A stretch of DNA of 64,000 bases from Delftia acidovorans (GCA_031286585.1 JAITUC010000038.1:62001-126000); one strand, 5' to 3'; counted from the first letter of the stretch, positions 9,524 through 18,324 are shown. A program made the numbers and translations. The notes: generated by a model not told the origin, from the letters alone.

Positions 9524-10773
9524 CGGTCAACGTCTCCAAACACGATGTCCAGGGTACTCAGCACCATCACGGCGTCGGCCAGCATGTGGCCTCGGCACAG
9601 TTCGTCCATGGCGGACAGATTGGCGAATCCCGGCGGACGGATCTTCAGGCGGTAGGGCTTGTTGGCCCCGTCGCTCACGATATAGATGCCGAACTCCCCC
9701 TTGGGGTGCTCGATGGCCGCGTAAGCCTCGCCTTCGGGCACGCGGAAACCTTCGGTGAAGAGCTTGAAGTGGTGGATCAGCTCTTCCATGCTGGACTTCA
9801 TGCCTTCGCGCGGCGGCGGAGCGATCTTGTGGTTGTCCACGATCACCGGGCCCGGGTTGGCACGCAGCCAGTCCACGCACTGCTTGATGATGCGGTTGGA
9901 CTGGCGCATTTCGGCCACGCGCACCAGGTAGCGGTCGTAGCAGTCGCCGGTCTTGCCCACGGGCACGTCGAAGTCCATGCGGTCATAGACCTCGTAGGGC
10001 TGCGACTTGCGCATGTCCCAGGCCACGCCGGAGGCACGCAGCATCGGGCCGGTCAGGCCCAGGTTCATCGCACGCTCGGCAGTCACCACGCCGATGTCCA
10101 CGTTGCGCTGCTTCCAGATGCGGTTGTCGGTCAGCAGGGTCTCGTACTCGTCGGCGCACTTGGGGAAGCGCTGCGTGAAGTCGTCGATGAAGTCAAGCAA
10201 CGAGCCCTGGCGGTTGCGGTTCATGACCTCGACCGAGCGCGCATTGCGCACCTTGCTGGCCTTGTACTGCGGCATGGTGTCGGGCAGGTCGCGGTAGACG
10301 CCGCCCGGACGGAAATAGGCCGCGTGCATGCGCGCGCCCGAAACCGCCTCGTACATGTCCATGAGGTCTTCGCGCTCACGGAAGGTGTAGATCAGCGTCG
10401 TGGAGCTGCCTGCATCGTTGCCGCTGGAGCCCAGCCACATCAGGTGATTCATGATGCGGGTGATCTCCGAGTACATCACGCGGATGTACTGGGCGCGGAT
10501 GGGCACCTCGATGCCCAGCAGCTTCTCGATGGCCAGGCAGTAGGCGTGCTCGTTGCACATCATGGACACGTAGTCCAGCCGGTCCATATAGGGCAGCGAC
10601 TGGATGTAGGTCTTGCTCTCTGCCAGTTTTTCTGTCGCGCGGTGCAGCAGACCGATGTGCGGGTCTGCACGCTGCACCACTTCACCGTCGAGCTCCAGCA
10701 CCAGGCGCAGCACGCCGTGCGCTGCCGGGTGCTGCGGACCAAAGTTCAGGGAATAGTTCTTGATTTCAGCCAT
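9520..10773 (-). CDS. nuoD: NADH-quinone oxidoreductase subunit D (49 kDa type)
   Basis: Quinone-site subunit of the peripheral arm, related to [NiFe]-hydrogenase large subunits; 417 aa, a typical length when nuoC and nuoD are separate genes. The N-terminal LNFGPQHPAAHGVLRL is diagnostic, and its His pair lines the quinone pocket in known structures. The C-terminus ends in the conserved DIVFGDVDR. It follows nuoC by 32 bp. Confidence 0.97.
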   Translation of the reverse strand: MAEIKNYSLNFGPQHPAAHGVLRLVLELDGEVVQRADPHIGLLHRATEKLAESKTYIQSLPYMDRLDYVSMMCNEHAYCLAIEKLLGIEVPIRAQYIRVMYSEITRIMNHLMWLGSSGNDAGSSTTLIYTFREREDLMDMYEAVSGARMHAAYFRPGGVYRDLPDTMPQYKASKVRNARSVEVMNRNRQGSLLDFIDDFTQRFPKCADEYETLLTDNRIWKQRNVDIGVVTAERAMNLGLTGPMLRASGVAWDMRKSQPYEVYDRMDFDVPVGKTGDCYDRYLVRVAEMRQSNRIIKQCVDWLRANPGPVIVDNHKIAPPPREGMKSSMEELIHHFKLFTEGFRVPEGEAYAAIEHPKGEFGIYIVSDGANKPYRLKIRPPGFANLSAMDELCRGHMLADAVMVLSTLDIVFGDVDR

Positions 10774-10805
10774 GGTCGTCCATCAAAAAGGCGCCTGGAG
10801 CGCCT

Positions 10806-11417
10806 TCAGTGCAGGCCCCCGTAGTTGTCTTCGCGGATGATCCGCGGCGTGATCTCGCGGGGCTCGATGGTGACCGGCTGGTACACCACGCGCTGTTGCT
10901 CGGGGTCATAGCGCATTTCCACATGGCCCGACAGCGGGAAATCCTTGCGGAAGGGATGGCCGATGAAACCGTAGTCGGTCAGGATGCGGCGCAGGTCGTC
11001 ATGGCCGTCGAAGACGATGCCGAACAGGTCGAACGCCTCGCGCTCGAACCAGTTCGCACCTGCCCAGATGGGAGTGACGGAAGCCATCACGGGGAAATCG
11101 TCGTCGGTGCAAAAGACCCGGACGCGCACGCGCTGGTTCAGGCTGATCGACAGCAGGTGGGACACCACGGCAAAGCGCGGACCTTCGCGGCCGACCTCTG
11201 CATAGGTGGAGTAGTCCACGCCGCACAGGTCCACCAGGACCTCGAACCGGCAATCCGGGGCGCCGTGCAGAACCTGCATGGCCTCCAGATAGTGGGCGGC
11301 GGACACTTCGACCGTCACCTCGTCCAGGGCCACGGTCACGCTGCGTGCCTTGTCGCCCAAGGCAGCAGCCACCACATCCCGAAGCACTTCGGGGTGAATC
11401 GCAATAGCAGTCATCAT
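10806..11417 (-). CDS. nuoC: NADH-quinone oxidoreductase subunit C (30 kDa type)
   Basis: Structural peripheral-arm subunit, 203 aa, separate from NuoD (they are fused in E. coli). The family signature is seen in GANWFEREAFDLFGIVFDGH and HPFRKDFPLSGHVEMRY. Two adjacent ATG codons (11417 and 11414) are equally possible starts. It lies 7 bp downstream of nuoB. Confidence 0.96.
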   Translation of the reverse strand: MMTAIAIHPEVLRDVVAAALGDKARSVTVALDEVTVEVSAAHYLEAMQVLHGAPDCRFEVLVDLCGVDYSTYAEVGREGPRFAVVSHLLSISLNQRVRVRVFCTDDDFPVMASVTPIWAGANWFEREAFDLFGIVFDGHDDLRRILTDYGFIGHPFRKDFPLSGHVEMRYDPEQQRVVYQPVTIEPREITPRIIREDNYGGLH

Positions 11418-11424
11418 CTAGCCC

Positions 11425-11904
11425 TCAGACGCGAGCGATGGTATGGGTGCGGCGGATCTTCTGCTGCAGCTGGATGATGCCGTAGATCAGGGCTTCCGCC
11501 GTGGGGGGGCAGCCGGGCACATAGACATCGACCGGCACGATGCGGTCACAGCCGCGCACCACGGAATAGCTGTAGTGGTAGTAGCCGCCGCCGTTGGCGC
11601 ACGAGCCCATGGAGATGACCCAGCGCGGCTCGGACATCTGGTCATAGACCTTGCGCATGGCGGGCGCCATCTTGTTGCACAGGGTGCCGGCCACGATCAT
11701 CAGGTCCGACTGCCGCGGGCTGGCACGGAAGACTTCCGAGCCAAAGCGACCGATGTCGTAACGCGCCGCCGCAGCGTGCATCATCTCCACCGCGCAGCAG
11801 GCCAGACCAAATGTCATGGGCCACAGCGAGCCCGTCTTGGCCCAATTCACCACAGAGTCGTAACTCGTGGTGATGAAGCCTTCTTTCATCACGCCTTCGA
11901 TCAT
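11425..11904 (-). CDS. nuoB: NADH-quinone oxidoreductase subunit B (cluster N2)
   Basis: Carries the terminal [4Fe-4S] cluster N2 that reduces quinone; 159 aa. The four ligands are the tandem Cys36-Cys37 (GLACCAVEMM), Cys102 (MGSCANGGG) and Cys132 (VPGCPPTAEA). The nuoA stop is 23 bp upstream. Full length and intact. Confidence 0.97.
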   Translation of the reverse strand: MIEGVMKEGFITTSYDSVVNWAKTGSLWPMTFGLACCAVEMMHAAAARYDIGRFGSEVFRASPRQSDLMIVAGTLCNKMAPAMRKVYDQMSEPRWVISMGSCANGGGYYHYSYSVVRGCDRIVPVDVYVPGCPPTAEALIYGIIQLQQKIRRTHTIARV

Positions 11905-11927
11905 CGTGTTTCCTTAGTGAACCCGCT

Positions 11928-12287
11928 TCAGTCCCAGTCCAACGCACCCTTCTTCCATTCGTAGACAAAGCCCACGACGAGAACGGTCAGGAAAATAAGG
12001 ACAGCGGCGAAACCAGCCCCACCCACGTCCCGAAGCGCAACGGCCCAGGGCAGCAGAAAGGCGATTTCCAAATCAAACAGGATGAACAGGATGGCGACGA
12101 GGTAGTAGCGCACATCGAACTTCATGCGCGCGTCTTCGAAGGCCTCGAAGCCACATTCATAGGGGGAGTTCTTGGCGGCATCGGGTCGGTTCGGACCCAG
12201 CACATACCCCAGCACCAGGGGGACTACGCCGACACCCATGCCGACGAGAATGAACAAAAGAACGGGAAGATACTGGTCGATGTTCAT
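11928..12287 (-). CDS. nuoA: NADH-quinone oxidoreductase subunit A
   Basis: Small three-helix membrane subunit at the junction of the two arms of complex I; 119 aa. Conserved features are PYECGFEAFEDARMKFDVRYY between helices 1 and 2 and DLEIAFLLPWA in helix 2. It is the first gene of the nuo operon and starts about 75 bp after the tRNA-Leu. No clear promoter could be picked out in that gap, so nuo may be transcribed partly from upstream. Confidence 0.96.
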   Translation of the reverse strand: MNIDQYLPVLLFILVGMGVGVVPLVLGYVLGPNRPDAAKNSPYECGFEAFEDARMKFDVRYYLVAILFILFDLEIAFLLPWAVALRDVGGAGFAAVLIFLTVLVVGFVYEWKKGALDWD

Positions 12288-12360
12288 CGTGTGCGGCTAC
12301 CTTGAAAGGCATGCCCGCACCGATCAGCCTGATCAGCAGGGCAGGCTCTTAGTTATATCT

Positions 12361-12445
12361 TGGTGCCGTCGGCGAGACTCGAACTCGCACAGCTTTCGCC
12401 ACTACCCCCTCAAGATAGCGTGTCTACCAATTTCACCACGACGGC
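12361..12445 (-). tRNA. tRNA-Leu (anticodon GAG)
   Basis: On the minus strand an 85-nt cloverleaf with encoded CCA is visible. The acceptor stem GCCGTCG pairs with CGACGGC before discriminator A and CCA. The D-arm contains AAATTGGTAGAC. The anticodon stem CTATC/GGTAG (one G-T pair) encloses loop TTGAGGG, so the anticodon is GAG. A variable arm of class II length follows, then T-arm sequence GTTCGAGTC. It lies between secG and nuoA, where many betaproteobacteria also have a tRNA-Leu. Confidence 0.95.
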
Positions 12446-12521
12446 AAGTCTTGATTTCGGCTGGCTCTTTATCTTCGTTGCAAAGATTCTGCCTACCGAA
12501 CAATCTCTAGATTCTACTCTG

Positions 12522-12549
12522 AAAAACCCTCGGCCCCGGAGGACCGAGG
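12522..12549 (-). terminator. Rho-independent terminator after secG
   Basis: On the minus strand CCTCGG and CCGAGG form a 6-bp GC-rich stem around a 10-nt loop, followed by a short T run (A tract at 12522-12526 on plus). It lies 13 bp after the secG stop and upstream of the tRNA-Leu, separating the two. Confidence 0.75.
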
Positions 12550-12562
12550 ACTTTGTTCGAAA

Positions 12563-12955
12563 TTATTTCGTGGGAATCTGGGCGGCGCCTTCAGCACCGG
12601 CAGCAGGCGCCTGGCCTGCAGCAGGAGCAGGCACTTCACCAGCAGCGCCAGCGGCCGCAGGAGCCGGAGCCGTGATGGGCGCGGCACCTTCCAGCACGCT
12701 GCCCGAACTGACGGGACGCGCATTGCTCAGGTAGGCCAGGGCCAGCGTGGCCACGAAGAACACCGTGGCCAGGCCCGCCGTGGAGCGCGACAGGAAGTTG
12801 GCGCTGCCGGAGGCACCGAACAGGCTGCCGGAGCTGCCGCTGCCGAACGAGGCGCCCATGTCGGCACCCTTGCCGTGTTGGATCAGGATCAGGCCGATCA
12901 TGCCGAGAGCCGACAGCATCTGAACGGCGAGGATCACGCTTGCGAATGCATTCAT
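12563..12955 (-). CDS. secG: Protein-export membrane protein SecG
   Basis: Auxiliary subunit of the SecYEG translocon, 130 aa. The two membrane helices are at about residues 3-22 and 55-76, separated by the conserved LIQHGKGADMGASFGSGSSG loop. The C-terminal 45 residues are an Ala/Pro-rich tail, a common betaproteobacterial extension of uncertain role. tpiA-secG adjacency is conserved in many bacteria. A terminator follows directly. Confidence 0.96.
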   Translation of the reverse strand: MNAFASVILAVQMLSALGMIGLILIQHGKGADMGASFGSGSSGSLFGASGSANFLSRSTAGLATVFFVATLALAYLSNARPVSSGSVLEGAAPITAPAPAAAGAAGEVPAPAAGQAPAAGAEGAAQIPTK

Positions 12956-13013
12956 TGGTTGTACCTGCTAGTAACGCGAGAGCTAAAAAAGCGAATGGAA
13001 AAACCGCCCCGGC

Positions 13014-13760
13014 TTACTGGGCCGCAGCGATGATGGTCAGGAAATCGGCCGCCTTGAGCGACGCTCCGCCCACCAGGCCACCATCAATGTCGGCCTGGGC
13101 CAGAAGCTGGGCTGCATTGGAAGCGTTCATGCTGCCGCCGTACAGCAAGGCGATGCGATCGGCCTGCCGGCTGGCAGCCGCCAGCTGGGCACGCAGCACG
13201 GCATGCACCTGCTGCGCCTGCTCCGGCGTGGCGGTCCTGCCGGTGCCGATGGCCCAGACGGGCTCATAGGCCACGACCAGCTCATTGATGCACTGGCCCA
13301 CCTGATGGATCACGGCCGCCAGCTGGCGCTTGACCACCTCTTCGGTATGCCCCGCCTCGCGCTCCGCCAGCGTTTCACCCACACAGACGATGGGCGTGAC
13401 GCCCTTGGCCAGCGCAGCCTGCGCCTTCAGCGCCACCACGGCATCGGTTTCGCCATGGTATTGGCGACGCTCCGAGTGCCCCACCAGCGTATAGCGCACG
13501 CCAAAATCCCGAAGCATGGCCGCCGACAGCTCGCCCGTATAGGCGCCCGATTCATGCTGCGACACGTCCTGAGCGGCCACGCCGATGGCCGAGCCTTCAA
13601 GCTCGGCCCGGGCCTGGGCCAGATAGACGGCAGGCACGGCCACGGCCACGCCCGCATTACCCCCCTCGGGCAGCCCCTCCTTGAGGGCCTTGAGCAAAAC
13701 GGCATTGGCAGCCAGGCTGCCGTTCATCTTCCAGTTGCCGACGATGAGTTTCTTCTTCAT
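13014..13760 (-). CDS. tpiA: Triosephosphate isomerase
   Basis: Interconverts dihydroxyacetone phosphate and glyceraldehyde 3-phosphate in glycolysis/gluconeogenesis; cytoplasmic dimer, 248 aa from the ATG at 13760. Catalytic residues are seen: Lys11 in GNWKMNG, His95 in VGHSERR and Glu166 in VAYEPVWAIGTG. An ATG three codons earlier (13769) would overlap the preceding oxidoreductase gene; both are possible, but MKKKLIVGNWKMNG is the family-like start. Confidence 0.97.
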   Translation of the reverse strand: MKKKLIVGNWKMNGSLAANAVLLKALKEGLPEGGNAGVAVAVPAVYLAQARAELEGSAIGVAAQDVSQHESGAYTGELSAAMLRDFGVRYTLVGHSERRQYHGETDAVVALKAQAALAKGVTPIVCVGETLAEREAGHTEEVVKRQLAAVIHQVGQCINELVVAYEPVWAIGTGRTATPEQAQQVHAVLRAQLAAASRQADRIALLYGGSMNASNAAQLLAQADIDGGLVGGASLKAADFLTIIAAAQ

Positions 13761-13762
13761 GG

Positions 13763-14764
13763 TTACCACGTCAAAACGATTTTGCCGGTGTGCTGACTCG
13801 ACTCCATCAGCGCGTGCGCCTTGTCGGCATCAGCGGCAGCAAAGGTGCTATGGATCACAGGACGAATGCCGCCTGCCTCGATGAGCGGCCAGACCTCGCG
13901 GCGCAGGGCCTGGGCGATGGCAGCCTTGAAAGCGACAGGCCGCGGACGCAGCGTGGAGCCCGTCACCAGCAGACGGCGACGCAGGACCAGGCCCGCGTCG
14001 AACTCCGCCTTGATGCCACCCTGCACCGCAATGATGACCAGGCGGCCATCCTCTGCCAGGCTTTGCACCTCGCGCGCCACATAGCCACCCGCCACCATGT
14101 CAAGGATCACGTCCACGCCCCTGCCTTCGGTGATGCGCTGCACCTCCGCGGCAAAGTCCTGGGTACGGTAGTTGATGGCATGGTCGGCACCCAGCTTCAG
14201 GCAGTCGGTGCACTTGGCATCGGAGCCGGCGGTCACGATGACCGTGGCGCCGCGCGCCTTGGCCAGCTGGATGGCCGTCACGCCGATGCCGCTGCTGCCA
14301 CCCTGCACCAGCAGGGTTTCGCCCGCCTGCAAGGCGCCGCGATCGAACACATTGCTCCAGACGGTGAAGAAGGTCTCGGGCAATGCCGAAGCCTCCACCT
14401 CGCTGAGCCCTGCCGGGATGGGCAGGCACTGGGCCACGGGCGCAACGCAGTACTCCGCATAGCCACCGCCGGCCAGCAGTGCGCACACGCGGTCTCCCAC
14501 GCGCAGGCCTGCCAGCCGCATGGCTTCGTCGTCGCCCGACACGATCACGCCGGCCACTTCCAGCCCGGGCAGGTCGGAGGCGCCGGGGGGCGGAGCATAG
14601 TGACCCTTGCGCTGCAACACATCAGGGCGATTGACACCGCTGGCCGACACCTGGATCAGCAACTCCTGCGCGCCCGCAACGGGCAGCGGACGCTCGCCCA
14701 GGCGCAATACCTCGGGAGCACCAAAGTCCGTGAGTTCCACGGCACGCATGATTTGCTTTTCCAT
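13763..14764 (-). CDS. NAD(P)H quinone oxidoreductase, PIG3/zinc-independent MDR family
   Basis: Medium-chain dehydrogenase/reductase of the quinone oxidoreductase (PIG3/Qor) subgroup, 333 aa, cytoplasmic, expected to reduce quinones with NADPH. The GroES-like domain comes first. Then the Rossmann fold with LVQGGSSGIGVTAIQLAKA. The catalytic zinc ligands of alcohol dehydrogenases are not evident. The ATG at 14764 is chosen because GAGG lies about 9 bases upstream; an ATG at 14749 (MRAVELTDFG) is the alternative. It sits between pnp and tpiA as in other Burkholderiales. Confidence 0.9.
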   Translation of the reverse strand: MEKQIMRAVELTDFGAPEVLRLGERPLPVAGAQELLIQVSASGVNRPDVLQRKGHYAPPPGASDLPGLEVAGVIVSGDDEAMRLAGLRVGDRVCALLAGGGYAEYCVAPVAQCLPIPAGLSEVEASALPETFFTVWSNVFDRGALQAGETLLVQGGSSGIGVTAIQLAKARGATVIVTAGSDAKCTDCLKLGADHAINYRTQDFAAEVQRITEGRGVDVILDMVAGGYVAREVQSLAEDGRLVIIAVQGGIKAEFDAGLVLRRRLLVTGSTLRPRPVAFKAAIAQALRREVWPLIEAGGIRPVIHSTFAAADADKAHALMESSQHTGKIVLTW

Positions 14765-14881
14765 CTTTCGACCTCGCAATCCCTGTCAAAAATGCCACAA
14801 GCGCTGAACAGGTCAGCGCTTTTTGCCAGTCACCACATGCACCTGCAAGGCCATCCCTTTGGGGAATGGCCTTGCCGGGCA

Positions 14882-17143
14882 TTACTGCTGCTGTTGCTGT
14901 TGCTGCTCGCCCTCGGCAGCCGGACGGCCGCCGTCGCGGGGCTCGCGGGGCTCACGCGGTTCGCGGAACTCGCGCTGCTGACGGGGTTCACGCGGCTGGC
15001 GGAATTCACGCTCGGCAGGCGCGGGGCGCTCGCTGCGCTCCATGCCAGCAGGACGCTCGGTCAATGCCTTCAGCGACAGCTTGACACGGCCCTTCTCGTC
15101 GGTCTCCATGACCTTGACCTTGATGATCTGGCCTTCCTGCAGGTAGTCGCTCACGCGTTCCACGCGTTCGTGGGCGATCTGGCTGATGTGCAGCAGACCG
15201 TCCTTGCCGGGCAGCAGGTTCACGAGGGCACCGAAGTCCAGGATCTTGGTGACCGGGCCTTCGTAGATCTTGCCGATTTCGACTTCGGCCGTGATCTCCT
15301 CGATGCGGCGCTTGGCCTCGTCGGCCTTGGCGGCATCGCTGGAGGCGATGGTGATGGTGCCGTCTTCGCCGATGTCGATCTGCGTGCCGGTCTCTTCGGT
15401 CAGCGCACGGATGGTGGCGCCACCCTTGCCGATCACGTCGCGGATCTTCTCGGGGTTGATCTTCATCGTGTACAGCTTGGGAGCGAAGGACGAGATCTCG
15501 GCCTTGGCCTCGCCCATGGCTTCCTGCATCTTGCCCAGGATGTGCATGCGCGCTTCCTTGGCCTGGGCCAGGGCGACCTGCATGATTTCCTTGGTGATGC
15601 CCTGGATCTTGATGTCCATCTGCAGCGCAGTGATGCCGCTGGTGGTGCCGGCCACCTTGAAGTCCATGTCGCCCAGGTGATCTTCATCGCCCAGGATGTC
15701 GGTCAGCACGGCGAAGCGGTTGTCTTCCTTGATCAGGCCCATGGCGATGCCGGCCACGTGGGCCTTCATCGGAACGCCCGCATCCATCATCGACAGGCAG
15801 CCGCCGCAGACCGAAGCCATGGACGAGGAGCCATTGGACTCGGTGATTTCCGACACCACGCGGATGGTGTACGGGAATTCTTCCTTGCTGGGCAGGCAGG
15901 CCACCAGGGCACGCTTGGCCAGGCGGCCGTGGCCGATTTCGCGGCGCTTGGTCGAGCCCATGCGGCCCACTTCGCCGGTGGCAAAGGGAGGCATGTTGTA
16001 GTGGAACAGGAAGCGGTCCTCGAACTCGCCGGCCAGCGCGTCGATGCGCTGTGCATCGCGCTCGGTGCCCAGCGTGGACACGACCAGGGCCTGCGTCTCG
16101 CCGCGTGTGAACAGGGCCGAGCCGTGCGTACGGGGCAGCACGGAATTGCGGATTTCGATGGGGCGCACGGTGCGCGTGTCGCGGCCGTCGATGCGCGGCT
16201 CGCCGGCCAGGATCTGGCTGCGAACGATGCGTGCCTCGATGTCGAACAGCATGCCTTCGACCTTGACGCCGTCGAATTCCACGCCCTGGGCCGTCAGGCC
16301 GGCCTTCACGGCGGCGTAGGCTTCGCGGCAGGCTTGCGTGCGGCTTTGCTTGTTGCGGATCTGGTAGGCCGTGCGCAGGGCTTCTTCGCCCAGCGCCGCC
16401 ACCTTAGCGATCAGCTCTTCATCCTTGGCGGGAGCAACCCAGTCCCACACGGGCTTGCCGGCTTCGCGCACCAGTTCATGGATGGCGTCGATGGCGATGC
16501 GGCCTTGCTCGTGACCAAAGACCACGGCGCCCAGCATCACATCTTCAGGCAGTTGCTGCGCTTCGGACTCCACCATCAGCACGGCGGCTTCGGTGCCGGC
16601 CACGACCAGATCCATCTGCGAATCCTTGCGCTGGGTCTGACCGGGGTTGAGCACGTACTCGCCATTGATGTAACCCACGCGGGCAGCACCGATGGGGCCA
16701 TTGAAGGGAATGCCCGACACGGACAGGGCAGCCGAGGTGGCGATCAGGGCAGCGATGTCGGCATCGACTTCGGGGTTCAACGACACGGTGTGGATGACCA
16801 CGTGCACGTCGTTGTAGAAACCTTCGGGGAACAGCGGGCGGATCGGGCGGTCGATCAGGCGGCTGGTCAGGGTTTCGAGTTCGCTGGGCTTGGCTTCGCG
16901 CTTGAAGAAGCTGCCGGGGATCTTGCCTGCGGCGTAGGTCTTCTCGATGTAATCGACGGTCAGCGGGAAGAAGTCCTGGCCGGACTTGGCCTGCTTGGAC
17001 GCCACCACGGTGGCCAGCACCACGGTGTCATCGATGTTGACCAGCACGGCGCCGGAAGCCTGGCGGGCGATCTCGCCGGTTTCCATGGTGACCGTGTGCT
17101 GGCCCCACTGGAAGGTCTTGGTGACTTTGTTGAAGATGGACAT
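14882..17143 (-). CDS. pnp: Polyribonucleotide nucleotidyltransferase (PNPase)
   Basis: 3'-5' phosphorolytic exoribonuclease of RNA decay, trimeric, 753 aa from the ATG at 17143, which has a strong AAGGAG site. Two RNase PH domains come first. The KH domain has IGKGGATIRALTEETG, and the S1 domain has GKIYEGPVTKILDFGALVNL. The C-terminus beyond S1 is an Arg/Glu/Pro-rich repeat tail ending in seven consecutive glutamines. rpsO is upstream, separated by a terminator and a structured leader, as in E. coli where PNPase autoregulates through its leader. Confidence 0.98.
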   Translation of the reverse strand: MSIFNKVTKTFQWGQHTVTMETGEIARQASGAVLVNIDDTVVLATVVASKQAKSGQDFFPLTVDYIEKTYAAGKIPGSFFKREAKPSELETLTSRLIDRPIRPLFPEGFYNDVHVVIHTVSLNPEVDADIAALIATSAALSVSGIPFNGPIGAARVGYINGEYVLNPGQTQRKDSQMDLVVAGTEAAVLMVESEAQQLPEDVMLGAVVFGHEQGRIAIDAIHELVREAGKPVWDWVAPAKDEELIAKVAALGEEALRTAYQIRNKQSRTQACREAYAAVKAGLTAQGVEFDGVKVEGMLFDIEARIVRSQILAGEPRIDGRDTRTVRPIEIRNSVLPRTHGSALFTRGETQALVVSTLGTERDAQRIDALAGEFEDRFLFHYNMPPFATGEVGRMGSTKRREIGHGRLAKRALVACLPSKEEFPYTIRVVSEITESNGSSSMASVCGGCLSMMDAGVPMKAHVAGIAMGLIKEDNRFAVLTDILGDEDHLGDMDFKVAGTTSGITALQMDIKIQGITKEIMQVALAQAKEARMHILGKMQEAMGEAKAEISSFAPKLYTMKINPEKIRDVIGKGGATIRALTEETGTQIDIGEDGTITIASSDAAKADEAKRRIEEITAEVEIGKIYEGPVTKILDFGALVNLLPGKDGLLHISQIAHERVERVSDYLQEGQIIKVKVMETDEKGRVKLSLKALTERPAGMERSERPAPAEREFRQPREPRQQREFREPREPREPRDGGRPAAEGEQQQQQQQ

Positions 17144-17215
17144 TGTTGCTCCTTTGGAATGGGTGGCCCGATGCACTCATCGGCCCATGATGGAGAGCAA
17201 TTCAGAACACGATGC

Positions 17216-17280
17216 CATTCCAGTGCTGGATTCAATGCTATCAAATCAGCAGCATTGGAATGACACAGCTTCGCTCTGTC
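17216..17280 (-). promoter_or_regulatory. Structured pnp leader (two hairpins)
   Basis: Between the rpsO terminator and pnp, CATTCCA (17216-17222) pairs with TGGAATG (17256-17262). Inside it TGCTG (17224-17228) pairs with CAGCA (17247-17251). A second hairpin with one mismatch lies at 17262-17280 (GACACAGC/GCTCTGTC). In E. coli a leader hairpin at this place is cut by RNase III and mediates PNPase autoregulation. The same role here is inference from position and structure. Confidence 0.5.
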
Positions 17281-17296
17281 TTGCATTCTCCGAAGT

Positions 17297-17335
17297 AAAA
17301 AACGCCTGAGCTAGACAGGCTAACTCAGGCGTTTT
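17297..17335. terminator. Bidirectional Rho-independent terminator between rpsO and pnp
   Basis: A perfect 12-bp inverted repeat AAAACGCCTGAG / CTCAGGCGTTTT with a 13-nt loop, with A and T runs on the two sides, so it can terminate on both strands. It lies 16 bp after the rpsO stop. It probably attenuates rather than fully blocks read-through into pnp (inference from known rpsO-pnp operons). Confidence 0.85.
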
Positions 17336-17350
17336 GATCTCCCACCGTGC

Positions 17351-17617
17351 TTACTTGCGCAGGCCCAGCTTGGCGATCAGTGCGGTGTAGCGATCAGCGT
17401 CCTTGGACTTGAGGTAGTCCAGCAGCTTGCGACGACGGCTCACCATGCGCAGCAGGCCGCGGCGACCGTGGTGGTCCTTGGCGTGTTGCTTGAAGTGAGG
17501 GGTCAGCTCGTTGATGCGGGCGGTCAGCAGGGCCACTTGCACTTCTGGGCTGCCGGTATCGTTGGCAGAGCGTGCGTTGGACTTGACGACTTCAGCCTTC
17601 ACGGAAGATGCGATCAT
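17351..17617 (-). CDS. rpsO: 30S ribosomal protein S15
   Basis: Primary 16S rRNA-binding protein of the small subunit platform, 88 aa, full length. The sequence SNARSANDTGSPEVQVALLT and the C-terminal HGRRGLLRMVSRRRKLLDYL are the family signature. The start has AAGGA about 8 bases upstream. A good promoter lies about 115 bp upstream and a terminator follows. Confidence 0.98.
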   Translation of the reverse strand: MIASSVKAEVVKSNARSANDTGSPEVQVALLTARINELTPHFKQHAKDHHGRRGLLRMVSRRRKLLDYLKSKDADRYTALIAKLGLRK

Positions 17618-17731
17618 TTTTTTTCCTTGGAAATTGGCCCCTCACAGACAAAAGCAGGGAGGCAGCCTTGGTTACTTGCGCCGGGACTGGAAAGGCCCCG
17701 ACGTGCGTCTTGCACCATGCAAAACCCCGGG

Positions 17732-17740
17732 ATTATAACA
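17732..17740 (-). promoter_or_regulatory. Extended -10 promoter for rpsO
   Basis: On the minus strand TGTTATAAT gives a perfect -10 hexamer with the TG of an extended -10. No good -35 is seen at 16-18 bp, which extended -10 promoters tolerate. It predicts a leader of about 105-110 nt before the rpsO ATG. Confidence 0.55.
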
Positions 17741-17856
17741 AGCGCGCCCAATGCAGCGTCCCCACATGCTTTGTGCCCCACGCCGCATCGGCCGGCGGCC
17801 CGCCCAGAATGCCGCAAAGCATGCAGGCATTCCATAGATCACGGGAGGGCAACACC

Positions 17857-18171
17857 ATGGCAATGCGTATTTCATTCACCACTGCAACCTGGCACGCACA
17901 ACGGCAGCAATGCACCCTGCTCTGCCTGGTCGCGGCCCTTTGCCTGGCCCTGCCGGCCCAGGCAACCGCTCACCGCTCCGACACCTCGGCTGCCCAAGGC
18001 GCCAAGCGCAAAAAGGGCGGACAGCGGGTCCGTGTTCCAACCCAGCGCAGCAGCTCGGAGGAATCGCCCGAGCAACGCGACAAGCGGCTGTACCGCGAAT
18101 GCCAGGGCAGGCACAACGCCGGGGCATGCGCCGGATATACCGGGCAGCCGCCCGGCAGACATCGGCGCTGA
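17857..18171 (+). CDS. Small exported protein of unknown function
   Basis: 104 aa, not recognised as a characterised family. The N-terminus has a basic/polar stretch, then a hydrophobic segment CTLLCLVAALCLALPAQATA, read as a Sec signal peptide with probable cleavage after AQATA. The mature part is short, very basic (KRKKGGQRVR) and has two cysteines in the C-terminal ECQGRHNAGACAGY, which could form a disulfide. The ATG at 17857 is chosen because GGGAGGG lies 8-14 bases upstream; the frame is open further up but without a site. It stands alone, divergent from rpsO and 248 bp before the first pilus cluster. No function is assigned. Confidence 0.6.
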   Translation: MAMRISFTTATWHAQRQQCTLLCLVAALCLALPAQATAHRSDTSAAQGAKRKKGGQRVRVPTQRSSSEESPEQRDKRLYRECQGRHNAGACAGYTGQPPGRHRR

Positions 18172-18324
18172 GCGGTCTCCCAGCAAAAACAGTCCTACCC
18201 CGCAGTCCGATAGCGGCAAAGCCGGCAATACCTTGTCGCCATTGGATTTTTCGGACACATCGTCATGCTGGATGACCGTGCACCAACGGTACGACTCCTA
18301 GTTGTTGGGGGCAGAAACAGATTC

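Noticed and set aside
13790..17263. 1157-codon open frame on plus opposite pnp and the oxidoreductase
   Set aside because: Antisense shadow produced by codon bias; no ribosome site or domain.
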